Assembly (NCBI RefSeq): GCF_028554725.1
Contig: NC_071671.1
Location: 20,645,501-20,709,500, forward strand
DNA length: 64,000 bases
Origin: Zeugodacus cucurbitae
Lineage: Eukaryota; Arthropoda; Insecta; Diptera; Tephritidae
Reading direction: 5' to 3'
The notes below the pieces were generated by a model. The model ran no database searches. It saw only the letters and a list, made by a program, of their open reading frames with translations, and was not told where the DNA came from. The translations under genes were made by a program, and so were the position numbers. Below, piece by piece: positions 22,975 through 34,399 of the stretch. Numbering within the stretch: position 1 is the stretch's first letter; every line of letters starts with the position of its first letter.

Positions 22975-23200
22975 CATCACATGATTCAAGCAGTTCACGA
23001 CTTCCGGTTTTAGACCAAGAATCCTCTGGGTAGCCAACAAACATCCGTTTGAAGGCGAGATAAAGTGGGGAGGCGAACTCGCCTCTGCGGTTTGAGTAGG
23101 GTTTGGGACACACCATATAAAAACGAAGTACTAATGAAAAATCGAGAGCCTCGGATGAGACACCCCCATTTTGATGCTGACCCCTGCAAACATTTGTTAG
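22975..23200 (+). mobile_element. RTE 5' UTR and start of ORF only (copy 4)
   Basis: It matches the reverse complement of 19270-19450, the 5' UTR of RTE copy 3: shared AGCAGTTCACGACTTCCGG, CAAACATCCGT, GTAGGGTTTGGGAC. It continues into the first codons (MKNREPRMRHPHFDADP versus MNKKQQPQKRHPTFYDD). Similarity ends soon after, so only the 5' end of an element remains, unusual for a family that normally keeps 3' ends. Confidence 0.65.
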
Positions 23201-23497
23201 GTCGAAAAAAGACCTATTTCATGAATTTTATGAAAGTACAACATTTGAAGGATAATTAAAAAAAAGTTTTACCGAAAAATAGCGAGGAATAATGGATTTA
23301 TCGTCGATCTCTGCAGGCACCTCGAAAAGAAGTTTTTTGGGGTGACCAGCCTACAGCATCACTGGATCATCCGAAACCAAAAAATCAAAATGCTTTCTTT
23401 AGTTTATTAGTTAATCTTTCAATTAACGTCGGGTTTTTTTTTTTAATTTTTCAATTTTTATACCATTTTCAAGCCAAAATGACGATTTTAGACGAAA
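23201..23497. other. No gene seen
   Basis: No recognisable feature; short T-rich tracts near 23430. Confidence 0.4.
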
Positions 23498-24640
23498 CAA
23501 GTATGGAAGGGCTAAGTTCGGGTGTAACCGAACATTTTATACTCTCGCAATTTATTTATTTAACTTTATTTATATTATATAATACACAATTTGACCCACA
23601 TATTCGTCATATATATTGTATAAAGTTCATTGAAAGTTGGAAACCGTAATATTAGGTTATAAGCACCGAGGTCCTCATGTTCGATATATGGGGCCTTGAA
23701 AACCTATGGTCCGATTTTGGCGATTTTTAGAATGGGGCTGCCACACTATAAAGATAGTATTTGTGCAAAGTTCTGCATCGATATCTTCACTAGTGCTTAC
23801 TTTATATATTGTAAAGTAAACGATTCAGATTGACTTCAAAGTTCTGATATATAGGAAGTAGGCGTGGTTATGAAGCGATTTGGCCTATTTTCACAACATA
23901 TCATTGGGATGTAAGGAAACTATTACAAACCAAGTTTCATTGAAATCGGTCGAGTAGTTAATGAGAAATGTTTTTTGACCCATAAGTGGGCGACGCCACT
24001 GACGGTTTCTGACGGTTTGCGTTAGTGAGTTAACCCACTTTTAGTAATTTTGAACCTAACTTGGGAGGTGGGCGTGGTTATGATCCGATTTCTTTCATTT
24101 TTGGACTGTATTAGGAGGTGGCTAAAAAAACGACTGCAGAAAGTTTGGTTTATATAGCTCTATTGGTTTGCGAGATATGTACAAAAAACTTAGTAAGGGG
24201 CGGGGCCACGCCCACTTCCCCAAAAAAATTACATCCAAATATGTCCGTTCATAGTGCGATCCTTCATACCAAATTTTATTTCCATAGCTTTATTTATGGC
24301 TTAGTTATGGCACTTTATGTGTTTTCGGTTTTCGCCATTTTGTGGGCGTGGCAGTGGTCCGATTTTGTTCATTTCCGAAAGCAACCTTCCTATGGTGCCA
24401 AGAAATAAGTGTGCCAAGTTTCATCAAGATATCTTAATTTTTACTCAAGTTACAGCTTGCACAGACGGACGGACGGACGGACGGACAGACAGACATTCGG
24501 ATTTGAACTCCACTCTTCACCCTGATCACTTTGGTATATATAACCCTATATCTAACTCGTTTAGTTTTGGGTGTTACAAAAAACCGTTATGTGAACAAAA
24601 CTGTAATACTCTCTTTAGCAACATTTGTTGCGAGAAAACT
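23498..24640 (-). mobile_element. Helentron-like family 2, copy E
   Basis: The plus strand starts AACAAGTATGGAAGGGCTAAG with the 3' hairpin complement (GTTCGG..CCGAAC) and TTTTATACTCTCGCAA. It ends with GGACGGACGGACGGACAGAC (GTCY tract) and AATACTCTCTTTAGCAAC..GTTGCGAG near 24636. Length is about 1.1 kb. The frames at 24118-24670 run through the repeat and are not genes. Confidence 0.75.
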
Positions 24641-24910
24641 CGACGTCATTCGAGAGCTATATATATGTAGAATATTTGTTCAAAATTTCAAAACGATCGA
24701 TGCAGTAGTTTTTTCTGTAGGCTGGTCACTGACTTTAAAAATGACATATTTGGGAAAATCGATTCAAAGATTTGTACACTCAGCGCAGGTAGCTGGAGGT
24801 ACCGCTATTCAACCTGCTGTAACTTCGTTAGTTTTTCTCCGAATGACCTAAAACTTTAACACACTATTCTTGAGATGTTGATGGTTCAGAAAAAAAATTA
24901 AAAAAAAAGT
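24641..24910. other. Probable repeat relic, unclassified
   Basis: Contains phrases such as CATATTTGGGAAAATCGATTCAAAG and CAGCGCAGGTAGCTGGAGGT that read like part of a dispersed arthropod repeat, but no ends could be found. Confidence 0.25.
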
Positions 24911-24914
24911 TGTC

Positions 24915-25230
24915 AAGATGTGTTTGCGCCCACGCTCCAACGGAAAAGAAGGACGATGTGACCAAAGATGCTTTCTATGAGCGCCTAGAACGTATCTATG
25001 AGCGCTGCCCCCGAAACGATGTCAAAATCGTGCTTGGCGATTTCAACGCTAGGATGGGTAAAGAAGGTGTCTTTGGCACAACAGTCGGAAAATTCAGCCT
25101 CCATGACGAAACATCGCCAAACGGCCTGAGGCTGATCGACTTCGCTGGGGCCCGAAATATGGTCGTCTGTAGTACCAGATTCCAGCATAAGAAAATACAC
25201 CAAGCTACTTGGCTGTCTCCTGATCGAAAT
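24915..25230 (+). pseudogene. RTE endonuclease fragment (copy 5)
   Basis: The open frame holds CVCAHAPTEKKDDVTKDAF, GDFNARMGKEGVFGTTVGKF and GLRLIDFAGARNMVVCSTRF, the middle of the RTE endonuclease, nearly identical to copy 3 at 18600-18900. Both ends are missing: no 5' UTR, no RT. Confidence 0.8.
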
Positions 25231-25765
25231 AATTTATATATTTTTTCATGGTAAAAACTGGACAAATACCACTAAAGAATATTTTTTATAAAAACTTCTT
25301 AACAATATGCATTTAAATTTTTTCAAAGTGAAATTGAAACAATTTCTTAAAATTCAAAATTTCAATTCCAGTCGCACAAGTATCCTGTTTTCCCATTTCC
25401 AAAAATAAAGAAAACCTTAATGGGCCGTCGTTTTACAAGCGTACCACTAATCGCTGAAAGAGCCAAACGATATATAAAAAATTCCAAATTTATATATGAC
25501 TTATAGATGAGGCTGTCTTACAAATATTTAATCGATTTTCGTATGTATTATGAACTAATACGCATTTTCTATTTTGTCAAACTCAGTGACAAATTGGATT
25601 GGCAAATTAATGGCATGTACATCTACTGCACATTAAAAAGTTAGAGGCTGAAACTTCTTACAAACATTATTGAATAGCAAAAATGTTGGAATTTCACTAA
25701 CAAAGTGCTTTAAAATGCAAAATTATTTTGTTTTATTGCTCTGACATTGAATTTGACATAATGAT
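25231..25765. other. No gene seen; AT-rich
   Basis: No supported feature. Confidence 0.45.
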
Positions 25766-25773
25766 ACTCACAT

Positions 25774-26476
25774 CAGAGAACGGCTTCCGTTGAGCGCAAA
25801 AATGTTCATGCACAAACAATACCCGAACTATCAGCCCATTCGGCTCAAGCGCTCAAAATGGCATTCGTGAATATATTCGCTACTGAGCTAAATTCAGCTC
25901 AATTGCGGTAAATTCGTTTGCTTGCTGAGTTTATTCACGCTCGTGTTGAAACAGCTCTACCCAGGCGTTCGCTCATTCGGCTCAACAATGATCGTGTTGA
26001 ATGAAAACAAGCAAACAAAAGAGCAAACTCAACGTCTATGAGCAAACTCAACGGGTATGAGCACACTCAGCACATATGAATAAACTGACTGTGCTTGAAT
26101 AAATGCGCAACCAGCAGCGCTACTGGTTTTGTAAAATCCGTTGGCACACACACATACATATATACATATATACGTACATATATAATTGTATATGTATACC
26201 AAAGAACTGCAAAACTCACTTTTTCCTTGAATCAGTTCATACGCAAAAGTTTCTATTCACTTCCAATCACTGAGCGAACGTGAGCTAAACATTTCGTGAA
26301 GTGAGCAAACGTGAGCAAAGCATTTCGGACCGAAGGCTCACATTGTACGCGAATAAGCGGTGCGGCAACATGAGCTGATTTTTACTCAACGCTGTGTTTC
26401 GCTCAGTGATTGGAATTGAATAGAAACTTTTGCGTATGAGCTGATTCAAGGAAAAAGTGAGTTTTGCAGTTCTCTG
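25774..26476. mobile_element. Second non-autonomous hAT-type element (703 bp)
   Basis: The termini are inverted: CAGAGAACGGC at the left and CAGAGAACTGC read inward from the right. The flanks are 8-bp near-perfect duplications, ACTCACAT (25766-25773) and ACCCACAT (26477-26484), one mismatch. The interior has many GAGCAAAC / CTCAACG / GCTCA words and no transposase. The right end is duplicated internally in inverted orientation (26203-26278 versus 26398-26473), which would form a hairpin of about 76-bp arms. Confidence 0.7.
26203..26473. repeat. Long imperfect inverted repeat inside the hAT-type element
   Basis: Arms 26203-26278 and 26398-26473 are reverse complements with about two mismatches by eye, separated by about 119 bp. 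Each arm encodes the same short frame (AKLTFSLNQ..IRKSFYS) on opposite strands, an artefact of the palindrome. Confidence 0.8.
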
Positions 26477-26484
26477 ACCCACAT

Positions 26485-27017
26485 ATTATACAGACAACTC
26501 TGTGAAAAGTGAGTTACCGAAGTCACGTGTTTTTCTGGTGCTCTGCTTATGGCACCAAAGTGAGCTGGTAAATACAACGAACAACTACGACCTGAACACA
26601 CTAACATTGACGTGACGGGAAGGGAAGGGTTGGCGACGAACAATGTACGAGGCGGGGCAATAGACCAACAGAGGTGGGGCCAAGTAAATGCAACTTTTGA
26701 CTGAATGCATTTTGACCATCACGTACGCATGAGTGTAACTCAACCATCCTCCCGACGTAATACTTGACGGTGGTACCGGGGGGAACGGTACAGCACGGTA
26801 AGAGGTTTAGTTCGGATTAAAGTTCTACACTGACATGGGGTTCAGGCTTTCGATGCTTCCTCCTCGTAAAAAAAAAAGAGTGCGTGGAGTCCCTACGCGC
26901 GGATGAAGTTATATTTTTTGTAATATTCCAAGAAATGCATATCATTTTGTATGAAAGAAAATTAGCGAGATTAAATTCACATATTATAAACCAAAGTCCA
27001 AATCAATTATCATTTCT
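26485..27017. other. GC-rich orphan segment, unclassified
   Basis: 26600-26900 is clearly GC-richer than its surroundings (for example GAGGCGGGGCAATAG, GGTGGTACCGGGGGGAACGG, CCCTACGCGCGGATG). It has no long reading frame and no match to the other repeats here. I could not assign it to rRNA, tRNA or a SINE. Confidence 0.35.
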
Positions 27018-28716
27018 GGGTTCTGACGGGTGAAGAGTGGAGTTCAAATCCGAATGTCTGTCTGTCCGTCCGTCCGTCCGTCTGTGCAAGCTGTAACTTG
27101 AGTAAAAATTAAGATATCTTGATGAAACTTGGCACACTTATTTCTTGGCACCATAGGAAGGTTGCTTTCGAAAATGAACAAAATCGGACCACTGCCACGC
27201 CCACAAAGTGGCGAAAACCGAAAACACATAAAGTGCCATAACTAAGCCATAAATAAAGCTATGGAAATAAAATTTGGTATGAAGATCGCACTATGAAGGG
27301 ACATATTTGGATGTAATTTTTTTGGGGAAGTGGGCGTGCACCCGCCACCTACTAAGTTTTTTGTACATATCTCTCAAACCAATAGAGCTATATAAACCAA
27401 ACCTTCTGCAGTCGTTTTTTTAGCCACTTCCTAATACAGTCCAAAAATAAAAGAAATCGGATCATAACCACGCCCACCTCCCATACAAAAGTTAGGTTGA
27501 AAATTACTAAAAGTGGGTTAACTCACTAACGAAAAACGTCAGCAACACTAAATTTCACATAAGAAATGGCAGATGAAAGCTGCACTCAGATTTTTTTTAC
27601 AAAATGGAAAATGGGCGTGGCGTCGCCTACTTATGGGTCAAAAACCATAGCACAGGAACTACTCGACTGATTTCAATGAAACTTGGTTGTAATATTTTCC
27701 TTACATCCCAATGATATGTTGTGAAAATAGGCCAAATCCCTTCACAACCACGCCTACTTTCTATATACCAGAACTTTGAAGACAATCTGAATCGTTTACT
27801 TTACAATATCTAAAGTAAGTACTAGTGAAGATATCGGTGCAGAACTTTGCACAAATTGACAGCCCAATTCTAAAAATCGCCGAAATCGGACCTTAGGTTT
27901 TTAAGGCCCCATATATCGAACACGAGGACCTCGGTGCTTCTAACCTAATATTACGGTTCCCAACATTCAATGGACTTTATACAATATATATGCCGAATAT
28001 ATGGGTCAAATTGTGTGTTATCTTAATAAAAATATATCAATAAATTGTGTCGGGTTAAGCTGACGATGAGGCCGATTCCGTTGAAGAAAAGATTAGTGTG
28101 TTGAGTTTTAAACGTTATAAATTAGGTTTATTTATACGGGTGTGTGTTGACAATATTGTTAATTGTTTTATTAGTTAGAATTTAGTGTTCGTATATCGTA
28201 ACTATATTGACCTGTTGGATTATTCCTTTTTATGTTGTGTAGTGTTGGGTATATTTTCTCCTTGTTGATTGGTGTTATGTGTGAGGGATATAATCCTTGA
28301 GTTTGTGTGTACACTGTAATTGTCACAGTTTTGGGTTTTTGTTATCACCGTTTTCACTTATTTTATGTTTTCGTGAATTTCACTGTAACTTGTGTTAATT
28401 GGAGTTTGTTTATTTGTTTTTTCTTATGAGTTTAGTTCCTTATATGAAAGCGCGGGTTTTTGTGTTCGTGTTATTCACTTTGTTTAAGCGCGGGTTGTGT
28501 GTTCGGGTTGTTGACTTGTTCTTCTATTTGTGTTTATCTTTGTTGTTGTGTAAAGGGTGATCAGTGATTAGCGAAGTTAGGGCGGTTTATCTCCACTGCA
28601 TTACCTCTCTATTACTTTTTGGAGAGTAATGCAGAGGAGTATTTGTTTGGACTAAACAAATTGCGAGAGTATAAAATGTTCGGTTACACCCGAACTTAGC
28701 CCATCCTTACTTGTTT
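27018..28716 (+). mobile_element. Helentron-like family 2, copy F, interrupted by a solo LTR
   Basis: It begins without the 5' hairpin at GGGTGAAGAGTGGAG, then a GTCTGTCTGTCCGTCCGTCC tract and the full interior. It ends GCGAGAGTATAAAATG, GTTCGGTTACACCCGAAC and CCATCCTTACTTGTTT. The 611-bp solo LTR at 28048-28658 lies between CAATAAATTG and CGAGAGTATAAAATG. Without it the copy is about 1.09 kb. Confidence 0.75.
28048..28658. repeat. Solo LTR, 611 bp, 5-bp target duplication
   Basis: The segment begins TGTCGGGTTAAGC and ends GGACTAAACA (TG..CA ends), and is flanked by perfect AATTG duplications (28043-28047, 28659-28663). It interrupts a conserved word of the Helentron-like repeat, so its borders are exact. 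Near its 3' end is a stem-loop with arms 28591-28609 and 28621-28639. No internal region or second LTR is present: a solo LTR left by recombination. It is not similar to the BEL/Pao LTR of this window. A 5-bp duplication fits BEL/Pao or Ty3-type elements. Confidence 0.8.
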
Positions 28717-30440
28717 TTATATTAACGTCTCGTCGATATTAAAACAAGTAGAAATTTGCCTGTATTAATGCCATAATTATGACACTAGTCTGTCAAGTAT
28801 CCACCCTTTACAAATGATATATACTTTTTCTATGTAGTTATATATATTTCTCAGTTTTTCTTGAGATGTATCAGCTAACCGTTAATCCATCTGAAATTGT
28901 GCTAAAGAAAAATGCCATCAGTTTGCCACATATTATCACATTTGTGGAATCCAACGCAATAAATGAAAAGATAAAAATAAAAGGAGTCAAATAAATGACA
29001 GCAAAAACATGTAGAGCACATAATTTAATATTATGCACTTACATACATTTACACATATAAACATATGCTTAAACAAATGTGAATCGTAAAAAGGTCATTA
29101 AGGCCAATCAGAGAATGTGGCACAAAAGAAGAGAGCAAAAAATATTTTGCGATGAAGGATGCCACACATATTATATAATATATAAATATATATCTCCTAC
29201 ACATACAAACGAATAAGTTTCTTATGGTCTTATCTATATCTCATACAATCTTGCACTGCCTGTCCTTTGACCTCATTGGCATTGACATTGCGGCTTTGTA
29301 CGTTGTGTGTCCCTTTTGGCTCCAAGGCAAAGTCGCAGGCGAAGGTGAAGGCGAAAGGCAATCTAAATCTAAAACTTTTTGTAGCAAAAATTTTGCTGTG
29401 TTTGTGTGTGTTTTAAGTGTTTGTCTGGCACATTAGGCGCCATTAAAAACATTTATGAATGAGCGCTGAACTTTTAACAGAATACAAGCTAGTATTGTAG
29501 GTTATCTTATAGTATGTATACGAGTAGTTTGTACTACGAGTATAAATTAGCGCTGGAGCATAGAGAGATAGAAAAAGTAATCAATAATATTTGTTTGCTG
29601 AAGGTATGCCAGTTGTTGTAAGGGAATTATATCCGGTGCAAACTCATGTTTGTTGTTTTATTGTTTTCAAATTCTTTTGGGGTGACTATAACTGTGTATG
29701 CTTACTTGTCACAGTTTCTTCATAAATTCAATAGCCTACTATGGGGGTTTAAAAAGTCTAAGGAAGGTTCTGGGAGTCTATACTCCTGAAAATCTTTTTG
29801 TTACTAATACTAAATATTTGATGAGAATGCACATTTCGAAGTAAAAAACTCTATTTGATTATCTTGGTGGTTTCATCCCGAGTGCACTCCTGGGATCTAT
29901 GCACCAAAAGCTGGATTAATTATCTGATCTATAATATCTACTATCTTCTCTATCCAGGTATGAATAAGTATAATGGTGTACACATTTTCGGTTTTCAGGA
30001 TTTGATTCTTATGACTGTTAAGTAAAACGTGTGGTACGATCTAGCAGAACGATCTCTAGAAAGTCTGTGGAAGTCGTCTTTCTATGGATCAATATGAATT
30101 GATTCTTATGTTCTTTTGTTTTCTCCAATTCAAGCTAGGACAAATCTGGTTGCAACAAAACCTTTGCTAATCAATTTGATGTTAGTTGGGGATTAATTAG
30201 CATTCTTCTTACATTCTTGAAGATGAAATTTTTAAACATAGATTCAGACGTATTAATGAATATTCGATCAAGTCCCGTCTACTCTAAATGACACCTTTTT
30301 AGACTCCGAGGATTATATTGCATGTTATTCAACTTCCTCCGCACTGCTGCGCCAAACTCTCCCCACATAAATTCGCCTCAAGCATTTGCTGTTGAAAAAT
30401 GGCCGAAAAGTAGAAAGCTGACAGATTTTCTCAAAGCGTG
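28717..30440. other. No gene seen
   Basis: AT-rich intergenic DNA; the frame at 29224-29436 has no recognisable domain or coding bias. Confidence 0.45.
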
Positions 30441-30450
30441 ATGTGTATAT

Positions 30451-30681
30451 TTAAAAACTTGAACTTAACTGTAATACATTGTTTGGCATTGTGCCACTGG
30501 TGCGTGCACCAGCCGGAAGATACTCGACTGCCAACAGTGCGGCGTTGTTGCGGATAATGCGCAGCGTTGCCACCAGACTTTGACTGGATTTTGAGTGCCG
30601 CACAAATTCCGTGTTCAGCCTGTTGAGCTGAGTGTGGCGCCATTTTGTATGCACTTGGAGTTGGTTTTCGGGAAGTTATGT
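30451..30681 (-). CDS. Candidate coding exon, unrecognised
   Basis: A GC-rich island. The minus strand reads VHTKWRHTQLNRLNTEF, then SQSLVATLRIIRNNAALLAV and EYLPAGARTSGTMPNNVLQ, stopping at 30451-30453. Third positions are strongly G/C (CTG, CGC, AAC, GTG), unlike neighbouring DNA. A second frame (ATG near 30642; MAPHSAQQAEHGICAALK) is also open over the same bases. Possible acceptor AACTCCAAG upstream. I cannot name the gene; it could be a terminal exon or an old coding fragment. Confidence 0.35.
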
Positions 30682-30699
30682 GCAGAGTTTTTATTGTTT

Positions 30700-33110
30700 G
30701 CATTTTATGTAGAGTACTGTACTGTACTTAGAGTACTGTATACTTGTTGCTGGTATTTTGTATTTTTATATCGCTGCGGACCACTGCTTTATCCCCAAAG
30801 GGGACTTGGCATTTAATTGAGCGATTTCACTGTTGCTTTGTTTCATCAGTTTTGTTGAATTTTATGTATGTGTTCTTTCGCTTTTGATTCTTTTTAACTT
30901 TGTGCTGGAATTGGAAAAGTTTAGTCGTGCCACATGTGCGCTTGCTTTGTATTTTATGGACTTGGTTAATATTAATTTTGTATATTTTTCAACCTTATGT
31001 TATTGTCGTTTGCAGTTGTTGTTTTTACTTTATTGCTTTTCGTTTTTTTTTGTACTTTTGAAGTTATTTTTAACAGTCAGACTTGTATCTTGTAAATCTT
31101 CTTTTATGTTTTTGAAAATGAAGCTTTCGTGGTGAACTCTTATTTCTTATTGTTAATTCTTTTGTAAAGTAGCTAATCAAATTCTGTGTTATAGTTTAGT
31201 TTCTTTCCTCCATTTCTTTATCTTTAAGTTGGTTCTTCAGTTCCAAACGCATAAACAAATGTATAGAATTTTCTTATATTAAATTTTTATTATTACCACA
31301 AATTTTCAAGAAATTTGTTTTGCTGTTATATGTTAGAAATATAAGCATAATCTTCAATAAATTAAATAAGTATTCTATATTACATAAGATTTTTTCATCT
31401 TTGTTTCTTGGAGTATATAGAAAGTTACATAAATCTGTTGAGAATTGCAAGTTCTTGACAAAGTTTAATGAAATATTAGAGAAAATTACTTAAGGATCAG
31501 AAAAAAAATTACAATTAATGAACTATCTAATAGAAATTAAGAGTGAATGAACCCAGGTATGTGTTCGACTTTGAAGTAAAAATATTCTCTTTCACTAGAA
31601 CTTGACGATGAGTTGGTGAATCCAGGGTCAGAGGAAAGCGCCAGTCTTTTGATAATGGTTTACTGATTGGTCTGTGTTCTATAATTGATGCTATAGATCG
31701 TAGAGGAGTGAAAACAAATTAGGCTCTGATATCCGAGTCCGACTATGCAAAACAGTGACCATGATATAAATGCCCTGGGGTTCTTCAGAAACTTGAAACA
31801 GAATGGTAACGTTTGGATAATAAGATATCAACGGAGAGCCGGAGTTAGAAAGATGAAAGATCATCGGTCATATGAAGATCCAAATAATCCTCCAAGTGCA
31901 CCAAATTTGATACTCGTAAACAAAGAATAAATGGCAACGGAATGGCCAACTCGTAATCGAAAGCATCACACGGCCTTGGACACAAAGATCTTATGTCAAT
32001 ATCAGTGAAAATTATCCATTTTTGGCAGGGCGATCAATTGACTAGTCGATCCATAGTATTGTGTTTTCCAAAGCATTACAATAACTCCATCCAAAACAAT
32101 GTTTCCTTCTTCGCTTCTTGAACACGAATTTCTTAGGTGCTTTTTGTGATCTCTTTTGCCATCTCCACTGTTCAAATAATAATAGGACATCGGAAGATTG
32201 TTACAAAATCTTCTATTGAGAAATGCATCTCCTCTAGTGGGCTACATTGTTATAATACTAAGAAATTTTTCGAGATCACAACATGTCTGTCCTTTTCCAG
32301 TCAGCTGCTTTATCATCCCACTTCTTCATTCAACGAGACTGTCACCATATTCCGGAATTTCACAACTTACTGTCAAAAGTCCTTTCTTTGAGTTATCAAT
32401 TAGGAATATATTTTATTGAAAATTTCTTGAAACCATTTTCAAATAAGCTTCCGCATTTCCATTTCAAATGTGAGTGAGTTGAATGAATAGCAACCACACT
32501 ACACATCTTCTCAATAACATTTTTGATTTTTTCACCTTTATTTAAATAACAGTACAGAGCTTATCAATTGATTACAATTTTTCCAACACAATTTCAATTT
32601 AATTTCTTTTAGTTTTCATTTTCTTTGCTGCACTTTATGCAGCTTTTTCGTCAGTTAAATCTGTAGTAAGAGAGCGCTGACTGCAGTCAATCACAGCCAA
32701 GTTCATGCGTCTCACAATTTAATTGGATTGATTTAAATTGATGTCGAATTTCGTGGAAATGCTAAGATTGAGATAAAATTGATGCGCCAATTGTTTGTGA
32801 AGTTTCACTTTTGAACTTTTACTTTCTGCGAATGCGAGTAGTTGTGAAAGGTAATTACGGTCGTCAATTCAAATACATATAAAGGTAAACGAAAATCGAT
32901 TTATTTATGGAGTGAAATGAAAGCTTTCTATAAGTGGATAGCATATCAAATTGAGAGGTTATCGAATATTAGCAATTTTGAGTTACTGAGCATTAGAGGT
33001 GATGCTTGGTCGCAAGGACATTAAAAGTTTGAATAATTTTATTTCGTTTATTTTGGTGTGTTTTATATGAAAATATTTGTTATAAATTTTATTAAAATAA
33101 TTATATATAT
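30700..33110. other. No gene called
   Basis: Long AT-rich stretch. 31540-32190 has mixed composition and many short frames on both strands, but I recognise no motif in them. Confidence 0.4.
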
Positions 33111-34070
33111 AACTAGCAGACCCGGCCACACGTTTTGTGGCTAAAATATACAATCTTGGCTTCGATGACGATACAAAGTTCATTACAAGTCAATGTTGAT
33201 TTATGTTACATTTACTGATGCTACTTTTAAATGTTAAATTAAGTGGTGATAATCCAGGCAATTCCAATAATTATAAAAATCCTTTGGGATAGTTGGCTAC
33301 GTCATCCTAATTTGTATCTATGTCAGCTCTCCTCTAACGAAATTCCAAATTGTCGCAATGACATCGACGACATCTTTATTTTTTGCGTTTGTTGATTTCA
33401 ATATTGGTCGTTCACTCAGCCAATTATGGGTATTATATTGTTGTTTTATGTCCGAAAAGAAACAGAAATCTGTTTGAAATGTTATTAATACATCGAGGTG
33501 ACAACTGTGACCATGCCAATTCCAATATCTAGCAACAGCTTCTAAAATCGCAGTTTGATATTGTTACAAAAACACTTGTATGTATAAATAAGCGATTTTT
33601 TATGCGCCGTACTTCCCAAATTATCAACTTGCAAACTGGTGTTTCGTTGATTTGCAATTTAGGAGTAATTTCAATGCCGAATGTACAGTTTGTGTGCCTA
33701 CTAACAGGTTGCCAAGTTGCCCCTATTCCCGTTATGCTTTGATGGTGAAAATTAGTGAATTCGGTTCAGGAATTACCACGGTCCTCATATACAATATCTG
33801 ATGATTTTCGTTATTCTATTCTTCTTTATGAATATATAGGTCAAATTGTGTGTTATCTTAATAAAATTACATCAATAAATTCCGAGAGTATAAAATGTTC
33901 GGTTGCACCCAAACTTAGCCTTTCCTTACTTTCTTAATATTTTTTTCCGTAAGAACCTTGAACAGAGTATTAGAAAACTACAAAAAAATCAGCCAAATCG
34001 GTCAAGCCGTTTTCATGCTATGTCGTGACAACGGAAAACGGGTTTCATTTTATATATATGTATAGATTTA
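33111..34070 (+). repeat. Dispersed repeat beginning CTAGCAGACCCGGCC, with nested fragment
   Basis: It begins AACTAGCAGACCCGGCCACACG and ends with AAATCGGTCAAGCCG, then TTTCATTTTATATATATG. A second copy lies at 59162-59640 (shared AGACCCGGCCACACGTTG, ATCTTGGCTTCG, GATATTGT). Helentron-like fragment G (33735-33940) is inserted in it. The start and end phrases recall a very common arthropod repeat class, but I do not name the superfamily. Confidence 0.55.
33735..33940 (+). mobile_element. Helentron-like family 2, 3'-terminal fragment G
   Basis: About 200 bp of the 3' end: GGTGAAAATTAGTGAATTCGG, CATCAATAAATTCCGAGAG, TATAAAATGTTCGG and the tail CTTTCCTTACTTTC. The 5' part is missing. Confidence 0.7.
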
Positions 34071-34200
34071 TATATTTCCAATAAACTCAGTTTACTCCAA
34101 CTCAATTTAAAGTGATTATCTACGGTAATTTTGATATGTTCATTTATCAACAACAATAAAAAAGCAATAATAAAAAGCGGAAAGCAGAGAAATCCTCATA

Positions 34201-34389
34201 TTAAATGACAGCACCGTCAGCGGGTTTAACAACTTTGCTTTCGTTGTTACTCATACGCCATGGCGTGCTCTTGTAAAAAACAACATGTGAATTGCGCTTA
34301 ATAAAGGGCGGACCGGACTTAATAAGCGGACCGTTAGCCAGTTGGCGCGACAGTTGTTTGTAAGTTTTTATGTCGTGCTCATGAGTAGA
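34201..34389 (-). CDS. Candidate terminal coding exon of an unrecognised host gene
   Basis: On the minus strand a 62-codon frame runs into TAA at 34201-34203: THEHDIKTYKQLSRQLANG, PLIKSGPPFIKRNSHVVFYK, STPWRMSNNESKVVKPADGA, VI-stop. Codon use is coding-like and the island is GC-richer than its surroundings. TCTAG at 34390 could be the acceptor (TAG is also an in-frame stop, so the frame cannot extend further). No upstream exon is identified, and the sequence does not match any family I know. Confidence 0.4.
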   Translation of the reverse strand, partial: STHEHDIKTYKQLSRQLANGPLIKSGPPFIKRNSHVVFYKSTPWRMSNNESKVVKPADGAVI

Positions 34390-34399
34390 CTAGATTTTT

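Noticed and set aside
24118..24670. Overlapping frames of 96-117 codons
   Set aside because: They run through Helentron-like copy E; the same translations recur in the copies at 1463, 11271 and 27018 as repeat artefacts.
26600..26900. Possible rRNA or tRNA-derived segment
   Set aside because: GC-rich, and GGGTTCAGGCTTTC faintly recalls a B box, but no cloverleaf or known rRNA phrase fits.
31540..32190. Possible decayed transposase or gene
   Set aside because: Mixed composition and short frames on both strands, but no motif recognised.
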